Below, piece by piece: positions 1 to 8,863 of a DNA stretch of 13,222 nt. Every line of letters starts with the position of its first letter. Positions within the stretch are counted from its first letter, which is position 1. The notes under the pieces are model-generated. The model was given only the letters and a program-made list of their open reading frames with translations. It was not told the DNA's origin and did not search any database. This DNA is from Citreimonas sp042096055 (GTDB lineage: Bacteria; Pseudomonadota; Alphaproteobacteria; Rhodobacterales; Rhodobacteraceae). Location of the stretch: assembly GCF_042096055.1 (NCBI RefSeq), contig NZ_JBELMH010000084.1, positions 1 to 13,222 on the forward strand, read 5' to 3'. A program made the position numbers and the translations under genes.

Positions 1-124
1 TGGCCACGACCTCTTGCCGGCGCAGGGCCACGCGCATCGCGTCGTCGCCGAAGATCAGCAGGCCGGCGGCGTCGCGGTCGGGCGCGCGGAAGAAGGCGGT
101 GGCGTCGCGACCCGTCAGTTTCAT
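1..124 (-). CDS. holA: DNA polymerase III subunit delta, N-terminal fragment (cut by window edge)
   Basis: Reading the minus strand from the ATG at 124–122 gives 41 codons that begin MKLTGRDATAFFRAPD and continue through AGLLIFGDDAMRVALRRQE. This matches the start of alphaproteobacterial HolA, where the G-D/E-DAMRVALRRQ segment opens the AAA+-like domain I. HolA is the clamp-loader subunit that opens the beta sliding clamp during replication. The rest of the gene lies beyond base 1. It begins 33 bp after the lptE stop codon on the same strand, so it is probably the third gene of a leuS–lptE–holA transcript. An upstream ATG at 138 is out of frame and closes at once. The call rests on only 41 residues plus the gene order, which is the usual one in this lineage. 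Confidence 0.8.
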   Translation of the reverse strand, partial: MKLTGRDATAFFRAPDRDAAGLLIFGDDAMRVALRRQEVVA

Positions 125-157
125 CGCGGCCGCGTCATGGGTTCGGGCGCCCGGACG

Positions 158-652
158 TCACGCCGGCAGGTCCGGTGCGGTCAGCACCAGCAGGTCGACC
201 ACCTGGTCGGCCAGCAGCACGCCCAGCCGTTCCTCGGCCGCGCGGCGGGCCGCCAGCGTCGCCACGGTCGAGCCGGTGGCCGAGTAGCCGGTGAAGGCCT
301 GCGTCGCGTCGCTGACCAGGATGCGCTCGGTCACCGGATCGATCAGGGTGAAGCGCGCCTCGCCGGCGATGCGGTAGCGCGTCGTGGCCCCGGCCGAGGT
401 GCCGCCCAGCGCCTCTTCGTCGGTGGCGATGGCGACGCGCAGCGCGTATGCACCATCGGGCCCGGCGCGGCCCAGCCGCTCCTCGAACCGGCGGTTGAAG
501 ACATAGTCGAGCGGCCCGTCGGGCACCGGCAGCGCGACCTCGCCCAGCAGCTTGCCGCCCGCGCCGTCCGGCCCGTAGACGGGCGCGAAGCCGCAGCCGG
601 CCAAGGTCAGGCTCAGCGCCCCAAGCCCGAGGCCGAAGGCGCGCCTGTTCAT
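158..652 (-). CDS. lptE: LPS-assembly lipoprotein LptE
   Basis: This 164-residue protein starts MNRRAFGLGLGALSLTLAGC, a lipoprotein signal peptide with lipobox LAGC and the acylated cysteine at residue 20, followed by GFAPVYGP, typical of the short alphaproteobacterial LptE. In the family, LptE is an outer-membrane lipoprotein that plugs the LptD barrel and helps place LPS on the cell surface. The remainder (for example FNRRFEERLG and RYRIAGEARFTLID) fits the alternating-strand LptE fold. I chose the ATG at 652 because it puts the charged n-region directly before the hydrophobic core. A start at 673 would add seven residues and overlap leuS. The leuS stop is 7 bp upstream, so translation is probably coupled. 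Confidence 0.88.
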   Translation of the reverse strand: MNRRAFGLGLGALSLTLAGCGFAPVYGPDGAGGKLLGEVALPVPDGPLDYVFNRRFEERLGRAGPDGAYALRVAIATDEEALGGTSAGATTRYRIAGEARFTLIDPVTERILVSDATQAFTGYSATGSTVATLAARRAAEERLGVLLADQVVDLLVLTAPDLPA

Positions 653-659
653 CCGTCCG

Positions 660-3248
<2,589 letters not shown>

Positions 3249-3282
3249 GCGGGTATCCTTCGGCGGGCTGTGCGTGCTGCGC

Positions 3283-3312
3283 GTGATAGGCGGATGCGGG
3301 CGCAGGGTCCAG
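3283..3312 (-). promoter_or_regulatory. Possible sigma-70-type promoter for leuS
   Basis: On the minus strand, CTGGAC (3312–3307) and TATCAC (3288–3283) are separated by 18 bp. The -10-like box matches TATAAT at four of six positions, but the -35 match is weak. Placement about 35 bp before the leuS ATG is sensible. This is inspection only, and GC-rich alphaproteobacterial promoters are hard to call by eye. Confidence 0.28.
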
Positions 3313-3417
3313 CCTGTGGCGCGGGCGCCGCGGAGATTCCCGCGCGGGCCCGGCGGCATTGGCGGGGCGCGGGGCGCGTGTCACAACGGGGCGACGCGCC
3401 GCGAGGGAGCCGCCCGC

Positions 3418-4677
3418 ATGGACATCCTGCTGATCCACCAGAACTTCCCCGGGCAGTTCAAGCACCTCGCCCCGGCGCTGGTGCGGGCCGGCCACCGGGT
3501 CACCGCGCTGACTTGCCGGGTCAAGGAGGCGCAGGTGTGGAACGGCGTGCGCGTCCTGCCTTACAAGGTCCACGGCGCCAGCACGCGCGACATCCATCCC
3601 TGGCTTGCGGATTTCGAGACCAAGGTCCTGCGCGGCCAGTCCTGCCACGCCGCCGCCGTCGCGCTCAAGGAGAGTGGCTACGCGCCCGACGTCATCTGCG
3701 CGCATCACGGCTGGGGCGAGAGCCTGTTCCTCAAGGACGTTTGGCCCGGCGCGCGGCTGGGACTCTACTGCGAACTCTATCACCTAGCGACGCCGGATTT
3801 CACCGCCTTCGACCCCGAGTTTGCGCCCCGCGATCCGGCCACCGACGCGCTGAGGCTGCGGCTGAAGAACCTCAACAACCGCCTGCACGCCGAGATCATG
3901 GATGCGGGCCTGTCGCCCACGCGCTTCCAGGCCGGCACCTATCCCGACGACGTGCGCGCCCGGATCACCGTCGCCCATGACGGCATCGACACCGCGGTGG
4001 TGCGACCTGACCCCGGCGCGAGCCTGGCTGTGTCGGACCAGCTTACGCTGACCCGAGACGACGAGGTGGTGACCTTCATCAACCGCAACCTCGAGCCCTA
4101 TCGCGGCTACCACGTCTTCATGCGCGCCCTGCCCGACATCCTGCGCAGCCGCCCGCGCGCCCACGTCGTGCTGCTGGGCGGAGAGGACACGAGCTATGGC
4201 GCCAAGCCGCCGCAGGGCCGGACGTGGAAACAGATCTTCCTCGACGAGGTGCGCCCGCGGATCGCCGATGCCGACTGGGCGCGCGTGCACTTCCTCGGCC
4301 GCGTGCCCTATGACCGATACCTGTCGATGCTCCAGGTCAGCAGCGTGCACGTCTACCTGACCTATCCGTTCGTGCTGTCCTGGTCGCTGCTCGAGTCGAT
4401 GGCCGCCGAATGCGCCATCCTCGCCAGCGACACCGCCCCGGTGCGCGAGGCGATCACCGACGGAGAGAATGGGGCACTGACCGACTTCTTCGATCGCGGG
4501 GCGCTGGTCGAACGGCTGGGCGCCCTGCTGGATGATCCCACGCGGCGCGCGGATCTGGGTGCCGCCGCGCGACGCCATGTGCTGGATCACTACGATCTGG
4601 ACACCGTCTGCCTGCCCGCGCAGATGGCTTGGGTCGAAGGCCTCGCAGCCCTCGATCCGCGCCCGCCGCGCGACTGA
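3418..4677 (+). CDS. Glycosyltransferase, GT4-like (GT-B fold)
   Basis: This 419-residue protein starts MDILLIHQNFPGQFKHLAPAL, the N-terminal acceptor domain of the Gkyc_trans_4_3 plus Glycos_transf_1 class of group 1 glycosyltransferases. The C-terminal donor-binding half shows FINRNLEPYRGYHVFMRALP (220–239), VLLGGEDTSYG (251–261), LGRVPYDRYLSML (293–305) and LSWSLLESMAAE (320–331), followed by ASDTAPVREAITDGENG. Such enzymes move a sugar from a nucleotide-sugar onto a lipid or glycan, probably in envelope polysaccharide synthesis on the inner face of the membrane. Donor and acceptor cannot be told from sequence. The EX7E motif keeps the second Glu (E326), but its first position appears to be F318. 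The start has a GAGGGAG ribosome site. It is divergent from leuS, convergent with the DUF3576 gene, and has no glycan-cluster neighbours. No signal peptide or membrane segment is evident. Confidence 0.85.
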   Translation: MDILLIHQNFPGQFKHLAPALVRAGHRVTALTCRVKEAQVWNGVRVLPYKVHGASTRDIHPWLADFETKVLRGQSCHAAAVALKESGYAPDVICAHHGWGESLFLKDVWPGARLGLYCELYHLATPDFTAFDPEFAPRDPATDALRLRLKNLNNRLHAEIMDAGLSPTRFQAGTYPDDVRARITVAHDGIDTAVVRPDPGASLAVSDQLTLTRDDEVVTFINRNLEPYRGYHVFMRALPDILRSRPRAHVVLLGGEDTSYGAKPPQGRTWKQIFLDEVRPRIADADWARVHFLGRVPYDRYLSMLQVSSVHVYLTYPFVLSWSLLESMAAECAILASDTAPVREAITDGENGALTDFFDRGALVERLGALLDDPTRRADLGAAARRHVLDHYDLDTVCLPAQMAWVEGLAALDPRPPRD

Positions 4678-4735
4678 ACCGCGCCGGCCGCTTCTTCGGT
4701 CCGAGAATATCTGACGAACGGCGTGCGCGGATCGG

Positions 4736-4775
4736 CGGGGGCAGCGCCCCCGGCTACCGCTTCGCTTAAAGCCGG
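4736..4775. terminator. Tandem GC-rich hairpins between convergent genes
   Basis: Two stem-loops lie between the converging glycosyltransferase and DUF3576 genes. CGGGGG/CCCCCG (4736–4741 and 4747–4752) has a CAGCG loop, and CCGGCT/AGCCGG (4750–4755 and 4770–4775) spans the DUF3576 stop codon. They overlap, so only one can form at a time. Neither has a clear T-tract, so termination is inferred from position. Confidence 0.35.
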
Positions 4776-5269
4776 CTGTCCTGCTGGCGCAGCTGCCGCG
4801 CGCGGGTCAGGATCGCGTCCTCGATCGCGCGGACGGTCTCGGGCGCGACGGGGCCCGACCGGGTCTGCAGCGCCACGTTCAGCGAGCGCGCGTCCAGCGC
4901 CGGGTCGTCGACGTAGATCGTCGCGCGGTAGGCCTGACCGCCGCCCGGAGGCGTGCCGAAGCCGGTGACGATCACGCCCGTGAACGGATCGATCGACTGC
5001 ACCGGCAGGAAGTCCAGCGTCTGCAGCGCAGCGTTCCAGATGTAGCGGTTGACCGCGCCCACCTGCCCCTGATCGCCGCGTTCGCGGAACAGGTCCCAGA
5101 TGGTCGAGCGCGGCGGGCCCTGGTCGCCATAGACGATGTCGTCGAGGATCTCGTCGGCCGGCGGCGTATCGACCGGCGCGCGCGACCGGTCGCCGGTGAA
5201 CATCCCGCATCCCGACAGCAGCAAAGCCGCCGTCATCCCGATGCCCAGAGCGTGTGGCATGCGCCGCAT
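4766..5269 (-). CDS. DUF3576 domain lipoprotein
   Basis: This 167-residue protein starts MRRMPHALGIGMTAALLLSGC, a lipoprotein signal peptide with lipobox LSGC and the acylated cysteine at residue 21. The mature part has DEILDDIVYGDQGPPRSTIWDLFRERG-type sequence followed by VNRYIWNAALQTLDFLPVQSIDPFTG, recognisable as the alphaproteobacterial DUF3576 family, whose function is not known. It is presumably periplasmic and membrane-anchored. Retention at the inner or outer membrane is not settled: the residue after the acylated cysteine is Gly rather than the Asp linked to inner-membrane retention, which mildly favours the outer membrane. In related genomes I recall this gene lying beside leuS; here the glycosyltransferase separates them. 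Alternative starts at 5287 (MAIGGHM...) and 5329 are in frame. I preferred 5269 because it gives a standard-length signal peptide. Confidence 0.82.
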   Translation of the reverse strand: MRRMPHALGIGMTAALLLSGCGMFTGDRSRAPVDTPPADEILDDIVYGDQGPPRSTIWDLFRERGDQGQVGAVNRYIWNAALQTLDFLPVQSIDPFTGVIVTGFGTPPGGGQAYRATIYVDDPALDARSLNVALQTRSGPVAPETVRAIEDAILTRARQLRQQDSRL

Positions 5270-5325
5270 GTGGCCCCCGATCGCCATTGAACCCTGCGTC
5301 TTCCTACGAGAAAGGTCGCGGCCCG

Positions 5326-5337
5326 ACAAGCGCTTGT
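5326..5337. promoter_or_regulatory. 12-bp perfect palindrome, operator-like
   Basis: ACAAGCGCTTGT is a perfect 12-base palindrome in the divergent region between the DUF3576 lipoprotein gene and the porin gene, about 60 bp before the DUF3576 start. Its right half, CGCTTGTT (5331–5338), recurs as a direct repeat at 5405–5412. The symmetry suggests a dimeric regulator site, but no regulator can be named. Confidence 0.35.
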
Positions 5338-5378
5338 TCTACGGCGCGCCGCGCGCGTCCCGCCGCGTCCCCGGCGGG

Positions 5379-5402
5379 TTTGTGGCAATTGCGCATCACA
5401 AA
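5379..5402. promoter_or_regulatory. Inverted repeat TTTGTG-N12-CACAAA
   Basis: The half-sites TTTGTG (5379–5384) and CACAAA (5397–5402) flank a 12-bp spacer containing the palindrome GCAATTGC (5385–5392). The stretch is AT-rich compared with its surroundings and sits about 30 bp upstream of the proposed porin -35 box, a position suited to an activator or repressor. The half-sites resemble CRP halves, but the spacing is too wide for a standard CRP site. Confidence 0.35.
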
Positions 5403-5434
5403 ATCGCTTGTTAACGGGCCGGTTTGCCCAAGGG

Positions 5435-5464
5435 TTGCGAAGGCGAGGCCGCAGGGCGCATAGA
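5435..5464 (+). promoter_or_regulatory. Possible porin promoter
   Basis: TTGCGA (5435–5440) and CATAGA (5459–5464) are separated by 18 bp and would start transcription near 5471, giving a leader of about 50 nt before the porin ATG. Both boxes match consensus only partly, so this is a candidate read by eye. Confidence 0.28.
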
Positions 5465-5474
5465 ACCGTCATCA

Positions 5475-5492
5475 AGACCGGCAACCCGGTTT
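5475..5492 (+). promoter_or_regulatory. Hairpin in porin mRNA leader
   Basis: ACCGG (5477–5481) pairs with CCGGT (5486–5490) across a CAAC loop. A G·U and an A–U pair extend it to seven base pairs. It lies upstream of the ribosome site and near the proposed 5' end. A 5' hairpin of this kind can protect abundant outer-membrane protein mRNAs, but that role is inferred here. Confidence 0.3.
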
Positions 5493-5523
5493 GGTACGTG
5501 CCTTTGAACACATGAGGGAAACC

Positions 5524-6579
5524 ATGAAAAAGATCCTGTTTGCGACCACTGCACTGGTTGCCACCGCAGGCATCGCGTCCGCTCAGGGCGTCGAAGTCTC
5601 GGGCTCCGCGGAAGTCGGCATCGTCGGCGGTGACCGTTACGCAACCGCGACCGAAGAGAATGGCGTCGACCAGCTGTGGACGGACGTCGAAGTCACCTTC
5701 ACCATGTCCGGTGAAGCTGACAACGGCCTGACCTTCGGCGCGTCGGTCCAGCTGGACGAAGGCGCGAACGCCAACGGCACCGACGACGGCGGCGCCACCT
5801 GGTTCCTGGCCTTCGGCGGCGCTCGCCTCGACATGGGCGACACCGACGGCGCGTTCGACGCGGCCATGACCGAAGCAGCCCTGGTCGGCACCATCGACGA
5901 CACCGAGACCGAGTACACCGCGTTCAACGCGAACACCGGCCTCGACGGTGACTACGACGGTCAGATCGCACGCTTCTCCTACTCGTTCGACGCCTTCACC
6001 GGCTTCCTGTCGGTCGAGATGGACGACGAAGGCGAGTACGAGCCCATCTACGGTATCGGCTTCTCCTACGCCGGCAACATCGGCGGCCTGAACCTGGGCG
6101 TCGGCATCGGCCACCAGCAGGGTGACGAGGACTACTCGGACGACTCGCTGATCCTGGCATCCGCAGCGCTGGGTCTCGCAACGAGCGTTGAAGAAGCCTA
6201 CGACGCCGGTTCCATCGCGGCAGCTGAGTCGGTTACCGGTATCAGCCTCTCGCTGGGCACCGACAACGGCATCACCGGCATCCTGAACTACTCGGAAGCC
6301 GAGTACTCGGATGACACCTTCGACACCGAGACCGAGACCAGCACCGTCGTCGGCGTGTTCTACACCATGAACGCCCTGTCGCTCGGCCTGAGCTACTCGC
6401 AGTACGACGACCGCTTCGGCATCGACGGCGTGGAAGTCGACGGTTACGCACTGGCCGTGAACTACGACCTCGGCGGCGGTCTCGTCGCACAGGCCGGCTA
6501 CGCCCAGAGCGACATCGACTTCGACGGCGAAGACTTCGACACCGACAACTACTCGGTTGGTCTGTCGATGTCCTTCTAA
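5524..6579 (+). CDS. Outer-membrane porin, Rhodobacter type (Porin_4-like)
   Basis: This 351-residue protein has a classical signal peptide (MKKILFATTALVATAGIASA, predicted cleavage after residue 20) and a mature part of about 331 residues made of alternating beta strands, ending in the C-terminal phenylalanine (SVGLSMSF) used for outer-membrane barrel insertion. It fits the 16-stranded Gram-negative porin family known from Rhodobacter capsulatus, which forms trimeric diffusion channels. The mature chain contains no Lys or Cys, four Arg and roughly 60 Asp plus Glu, so it is exceptionally acidic. It uses GAA and other codons rare in the neighbouring genes, as expected for a very highly expressed gene. 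The ATG at 5524 follows an AGGGAA ribosome site and gives the clean signal peptide. An in-frame ATG at 5512 would precede it. A strong terminator follows, so it is probably monocistronic. Confidence 0.9.
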   Translation: MKKILFATTALVATAGIASAQGVEVSGSAEVGIVGGDRYATATEENGVDQLWTDVEVTFTMSGEADNGLTFGASVQLDEGANANGTDDGGATWFLAFGGARLDMGDTDGAFDAAMTEAALVGTIDDTETEYTAFNANTGLDGDYDGQIARFSYSFDAFTGFLSVEMDDEGEYEPIYGIGFSYAGNIGGLNLGVGIGHQQGDEDYSDDSLILASAALGLATSVEEAYDAGSIAAAESVTGISLSLGTDNGITGILNYSEAEYSDDTFDTETETSTVVGVFYTMNALSLGLSYSQYDDRFGIDGVEVDGYALAVNYDLGGGLVAQAGYAQSDIDFDGEDFDTDNYSVGLSMSF

Positions 6580-6603
6580 GGACACCGGCCTATCGGCTAA
6601 GGG

Positions 6604-6635
6604 AAGAGCGGGCCTTGTGCCCGCTCTTTTCTTTT
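6604..6635 (+). terminator. Rho-independent terminator of the porin gene
   Basis: A perfect 10-bp stem, AAGAGCGGGC (6604–6613) with GCCCGCTCTT (6619–6628), and a 5-nt loop are followed by a T-rich tail (TTCTTTT). This is the most convincing intrinsic terminator in the window, and it separates the porin from the sulfotransferase gene. Confidence 0.92.
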
Positions 6636-6679
6636 GCGCGGCCGTTGCGTAACCAGACCCCGGGACAACGGGGGCGCGC

Positions 6680-8164
6680 ATGCGGCCGGGCATCACGGAC
6701 AAGGCTGGCACGACGGACCGGGCGGCTGCGATCGCGCGCGCCCGTGACCTGCAGGCGCAGGGCCGGCTGGACGAGGCCGCGCAGGCCTGGGGCACGCTGC
6801 TCGCGGCCGAGCCGCGTTTCGCCGAGGCCCGCATCCACCTGTCCACCATCGCCTTCGAGCAGGGCGACCGCGACGCCTGCCTGTCGCATCTGCGCGCCGT
6901 GACCGAGCTTTTGCCCGGCGACCCCCGCGCCTGGTCGACGCTGGCCGCGCGGTTGCGCCATTTCGGACTGGGCGACGAGGCGCTGCGCGCCAGCGACGCG
7001 GCCATCGCCTGCGATCCGAAATCCGTCCGCTACCAGGCCGACAAGGCGCACCTGCTCCAATCGCTGGGCCAGTTCGACGCGGCCGAGCGCGCGCTGCTCA
7101 GGCTGCTGAAGCGTCACCGGACAGAGACCGACCTCTACCGCCTGCTGATGACGTCGCGCCGGGTGAGCAAGACCGACCCGGTCCTGCGCCAGATGCTGGC
7201 GCTGTGGAAGGATCCGCGGCTGAACGACACCGGGCGCATGAATCTGGGCTTCGCGCTGTCGCAGGCGATGGAGCAGCTGGGCGAGACGCGCCGGGTCTTC
7301 GGCTACCTCGACGTCGCCAACGCGGCGCAGGCGCGGCTGGCCCCGAACGATGCCGTCGCGCGGGCCGAGCAGGCGGCGGCGACGATCGCCGCGCAGGACG
7401 GCGCGGACCTGGCGCCGCGGGGGCCGGCGATGCAGCCGCGCCCGGTCTTCGTCGTCGGCATGCCGCGCTCGGGCACAACGCTGGTCGAGCGGATCATCGC
7501 CCGCCACGGCGCCGCCGCCGCCGGGGGCGAGATGGGCCACGCCCTGCGCCGCGCGCGCCTGCGCTTCGGCCCCCCCGCCTCGATGGCGCCGCTGGCCGAG
7601 ATCCGGGACGACGCGCTGGCCGACTGGGCCGCGGACTGGGCGCGCCTTGCCGCGCGCGACACCGGCGCGACCACCGGCGTGGTGACCGACAAGGCGATGA
7701 TGACCGAGCAGATCCTGGGCCTGATCCATCGCGGCATGCCCGGCGCGCGGATCGTCGTGGTGCACCGCGATCCGCGCGACATCGCGCTGTCGATCTACCG
7801 CAACCAGTTCCGCCTGGGCCAGCACCGCTATGCCAACGCGCTGCCCGACATCGCCGAGGCGATCAAGGCGTTCCGCGCCGCCATCGCCCATTGGCGCGCG
7901 CGCCTGCCCGGGGCCCTGCACGAGATCCGCTACGAGGACCTGGTCGCCGATCCCGAGGCGCAGACCCGCGCGCTGATCGCGGCGGCGGGGCTCGACTGGG
8001 AGGATGCCTGCCTCGACCCCGCGTCGGAGACGGGCAGCGTGAAGACGCTGAGCGTGGCGCAGGTGCGCCAGCCGATCCACAGCGGCCGCCGGCAGGCCTG
8101 GCGCAAGTACGAGACCGAGATGCAGCCCTTCATCGACGCCTGGGGAGACGAGCCATGGGACTGA
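6680..8164 (+). CDS. TPR-containing sulfotransferase family protein
   Basis: This 494-residue protein has two parts. Residues about 15–230 are helical TPR-like repeats, for example ARDLQAQGRLDEAAQAWGTLL and ADKAHLLQSLGQFDAAERALL. Residues about 254–490 are a sulfotransferase domain with the 5'-phosphosulfate loop VVGMPRSGTTLVERI (258–272), TDKAMM (336–341), and the 3'-phosphate site HRDPRDIALSIYRNQF (362–377). Family members move sulfate from PAPS to a hydroxyl or amine; the substrate here is unknown. The stretch after TDK departs from the more usual DKMPxN. No signal peptide or membrane segment is seen, so it is probably cytoplasmic. The ATG at 6680 follows a GGGGGC-type ribosome site. Its last 10 bases overlap the yggS start, which implies translational coupling. 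Confidence 0.88.
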   Translation: MRPGITDKAGTTDRAAAIARARDLQAQGRLDEAAQAWGTLLAAEPRFAEARIHLSTIAFEQGDRDACLSHLRAVTELLPGDPRAWSTLAARLRHFGLGDEALRASDAAIACDPKSVRYQADKAHLLQSLGQFDAAERALLRLLKRHRTETDLYRLLMTSRRVSKTDPVLRQMLALWKDPRLNDTGRMNLGFALSQAMEQLGETRRVFGYLDVANAAQARLAPNDAVARAEQAAATIAAQDGADLAPRGPAMQPRPVFVVGMPRSGTTLVERIIARHGAAAAGGEMGHALRRARLRFGPPASMAPLAEIRDDALADWAADWARLAARDTGATTGVVTDKAMMTEQILGLIHRGMPGARIVVVHRDPRDIALSIYRNQFRLGQHRYANALPDIAEAIKAFRAAIAHWRARLPGALHEIRYEDLVADPEAQTRALIAAAGLDWEDACLDPASETGSVKTLSVAQVRQPIHSGRRQAWRKYETEMQPFIDAWGDEPWD

Positions 8165-8808
8165 CCGAGATCACCGACCGCATCGCACAGGCCTGCGCCG
8201 AGGCCGGGCGCGCGCCCGACAGCGTGACGCTGGTCGCGATATCCAAGGTCCAGCCGCTGGAACGCGTCGAGGCCGTGCTGGAGCAGGGCCACCGCGTCTA
8301 CGGCGAGAACAAGGTGCAGGAGGCGGCGGGCAAGTGGCCCGACTTCAAGGCGCGCTACGAAGGGGTGAAGCTGCACCTGGTGGGGCCGCTGCAATCCAAC
8401 AAGACGCGCCAGGCGATGGAGCTGTTCGACGTCATCCACTCGGTCGACCGGCCGAAGCTGGCCAACACGATCGCGCGCATCGCGCAGGAGATCGGCCACT
8501 GCCCCGAGCTGTTCGTGCAGGTCAACACCGGCGAAGAGGACCAGAAGGCCGGCGTTCTGCCCGGCGATGCCGACGCCTTCGTGGCCGAGTGTCGCGACCT
8601 CGACCTGCCGGTGCGCGGGCTGATGTGCATCCCGCCGGTGGACGAGACCCCCAGCGTGCATTTCGCGCTGCTGGCCAAGATCGTCGAGCGCAACGGGCTG
8701 GCCGGCCTGTCGATGGGGATGAGCGCGGATTTCGAGGAAGCCATCGCCTTCGGCGCCACCCATGTGCGCGTCGGGTCGGCCATCTTCGGCGAACGCGATT
8801 ACGGCTGA
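8155..8808 (+). CDS. YggS/PROSC family pyridoxal phosphate homeostasis protein
   Basis: This 217-residue alanine-racemase-fold, single-domain protein binds PLP but has no known catalytic role. The family keeps free PLP low and balances vitamin B6 vitamers, with effects on amino-acid metabolism. The PLP-binding lysine is K31 in VAISKVQP. Other family signatures are YGENKVQEA, HLVGPLQSNK, FVQVNTGEEDQKAG, GLMCIPP, LSMGMSADFEEAI and the phosphate-site motif VRVGSAIFG. The length is close to normal, with a slightly short N-terminus. The ATG overlaps the end of the sulfotransferase gene (ATGGGACTGA), and ribF follows after 55 bp. The pairing with a sulfotransferase is unusual; ribF downstream makes more metabolic sense, because FMN is needed by the oxidase that makes PLP. 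Confidence 0.95.
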   Translation: MGLTEITDRIAQACAEAGRAPDSVTLVAISKVQPLERVEAVLEQGHRVYGENKVQEAAGKWPDFKARYEGVKLHLVGPLQSNKTRQAMELFDVIHSVDRPKLANTIARIAQEIGHCPELFVQVNTGEEDQKAGVLPGDADAFVAECRDLDLPVRGLMCIPPVDETPSVHFALLAKIVERNGLAGLSMGMSADFEEAIAFGATHVRVGSAIFGERDYG

Positions 8809-8845
8809 GGGCGGCGCCCTCGCGCGCTTGCATGCGTCCCCACGG

Positions 8846-8858
8846 GCGGCTAAGCCGC
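8846..8858 (+). promoter_or_regulatory. Small hairpin directly before the ribF start
   Basis: GCGGC (8846–8850) and GCCGC (8854–8858) pair around a TAA loop, ending 5 nt before the ribF ATG. No clear Shine-Dalgarno sequence is visible there, and the stem occupies the place where one would sit. It might dampen or couple ribF translation. It is far too small to be an FMN riboswitch. Confidence 0.3.
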
Positions 8859-8863
8859 AGCCC

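Noticed and set aside
3249..3417. Additional N-terminal coding sequence for leuS or the glycosyltransferase in the divergent gap
   Set aside because: Both frames stay open across the gap, but the added residues have no family similarity, and good ribosome sites precede the internal ATGs at 3248 and 3418.
5379..5402. Standard CRP/cAMP site
   Set aside because: The half-sites resemble TGTG and CACA, but the gap between them is several bases too wide for TGTGA-N6-TCACA, so it is reported only as an unassigned inverted repeat.
5233..7005. Open frame of 590 codons on the minus strand, antisense to the porin
   Set aside because: It covers the porin, its terminator and the start of the sulfotransferase gene. 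It is valine-rich as the mirror of the porin's Asp and Asn codons, and has no ribosome site or domain.
6590..8080. Open frame of 496 codons on the minus strand, antisense to the sulfotransferase
   Set aside because: It is low-complexity Arg/Ala/Gly/Val-rich sequence opposite a gene with intact PAPS-binding motifs.
8809..8863. FMN riboswitch before ribF
   Set aside because: The gap is only 55 bp and shows a single small hairpin, whereas an FMN aptamer needs well over 100 nt with six helices.
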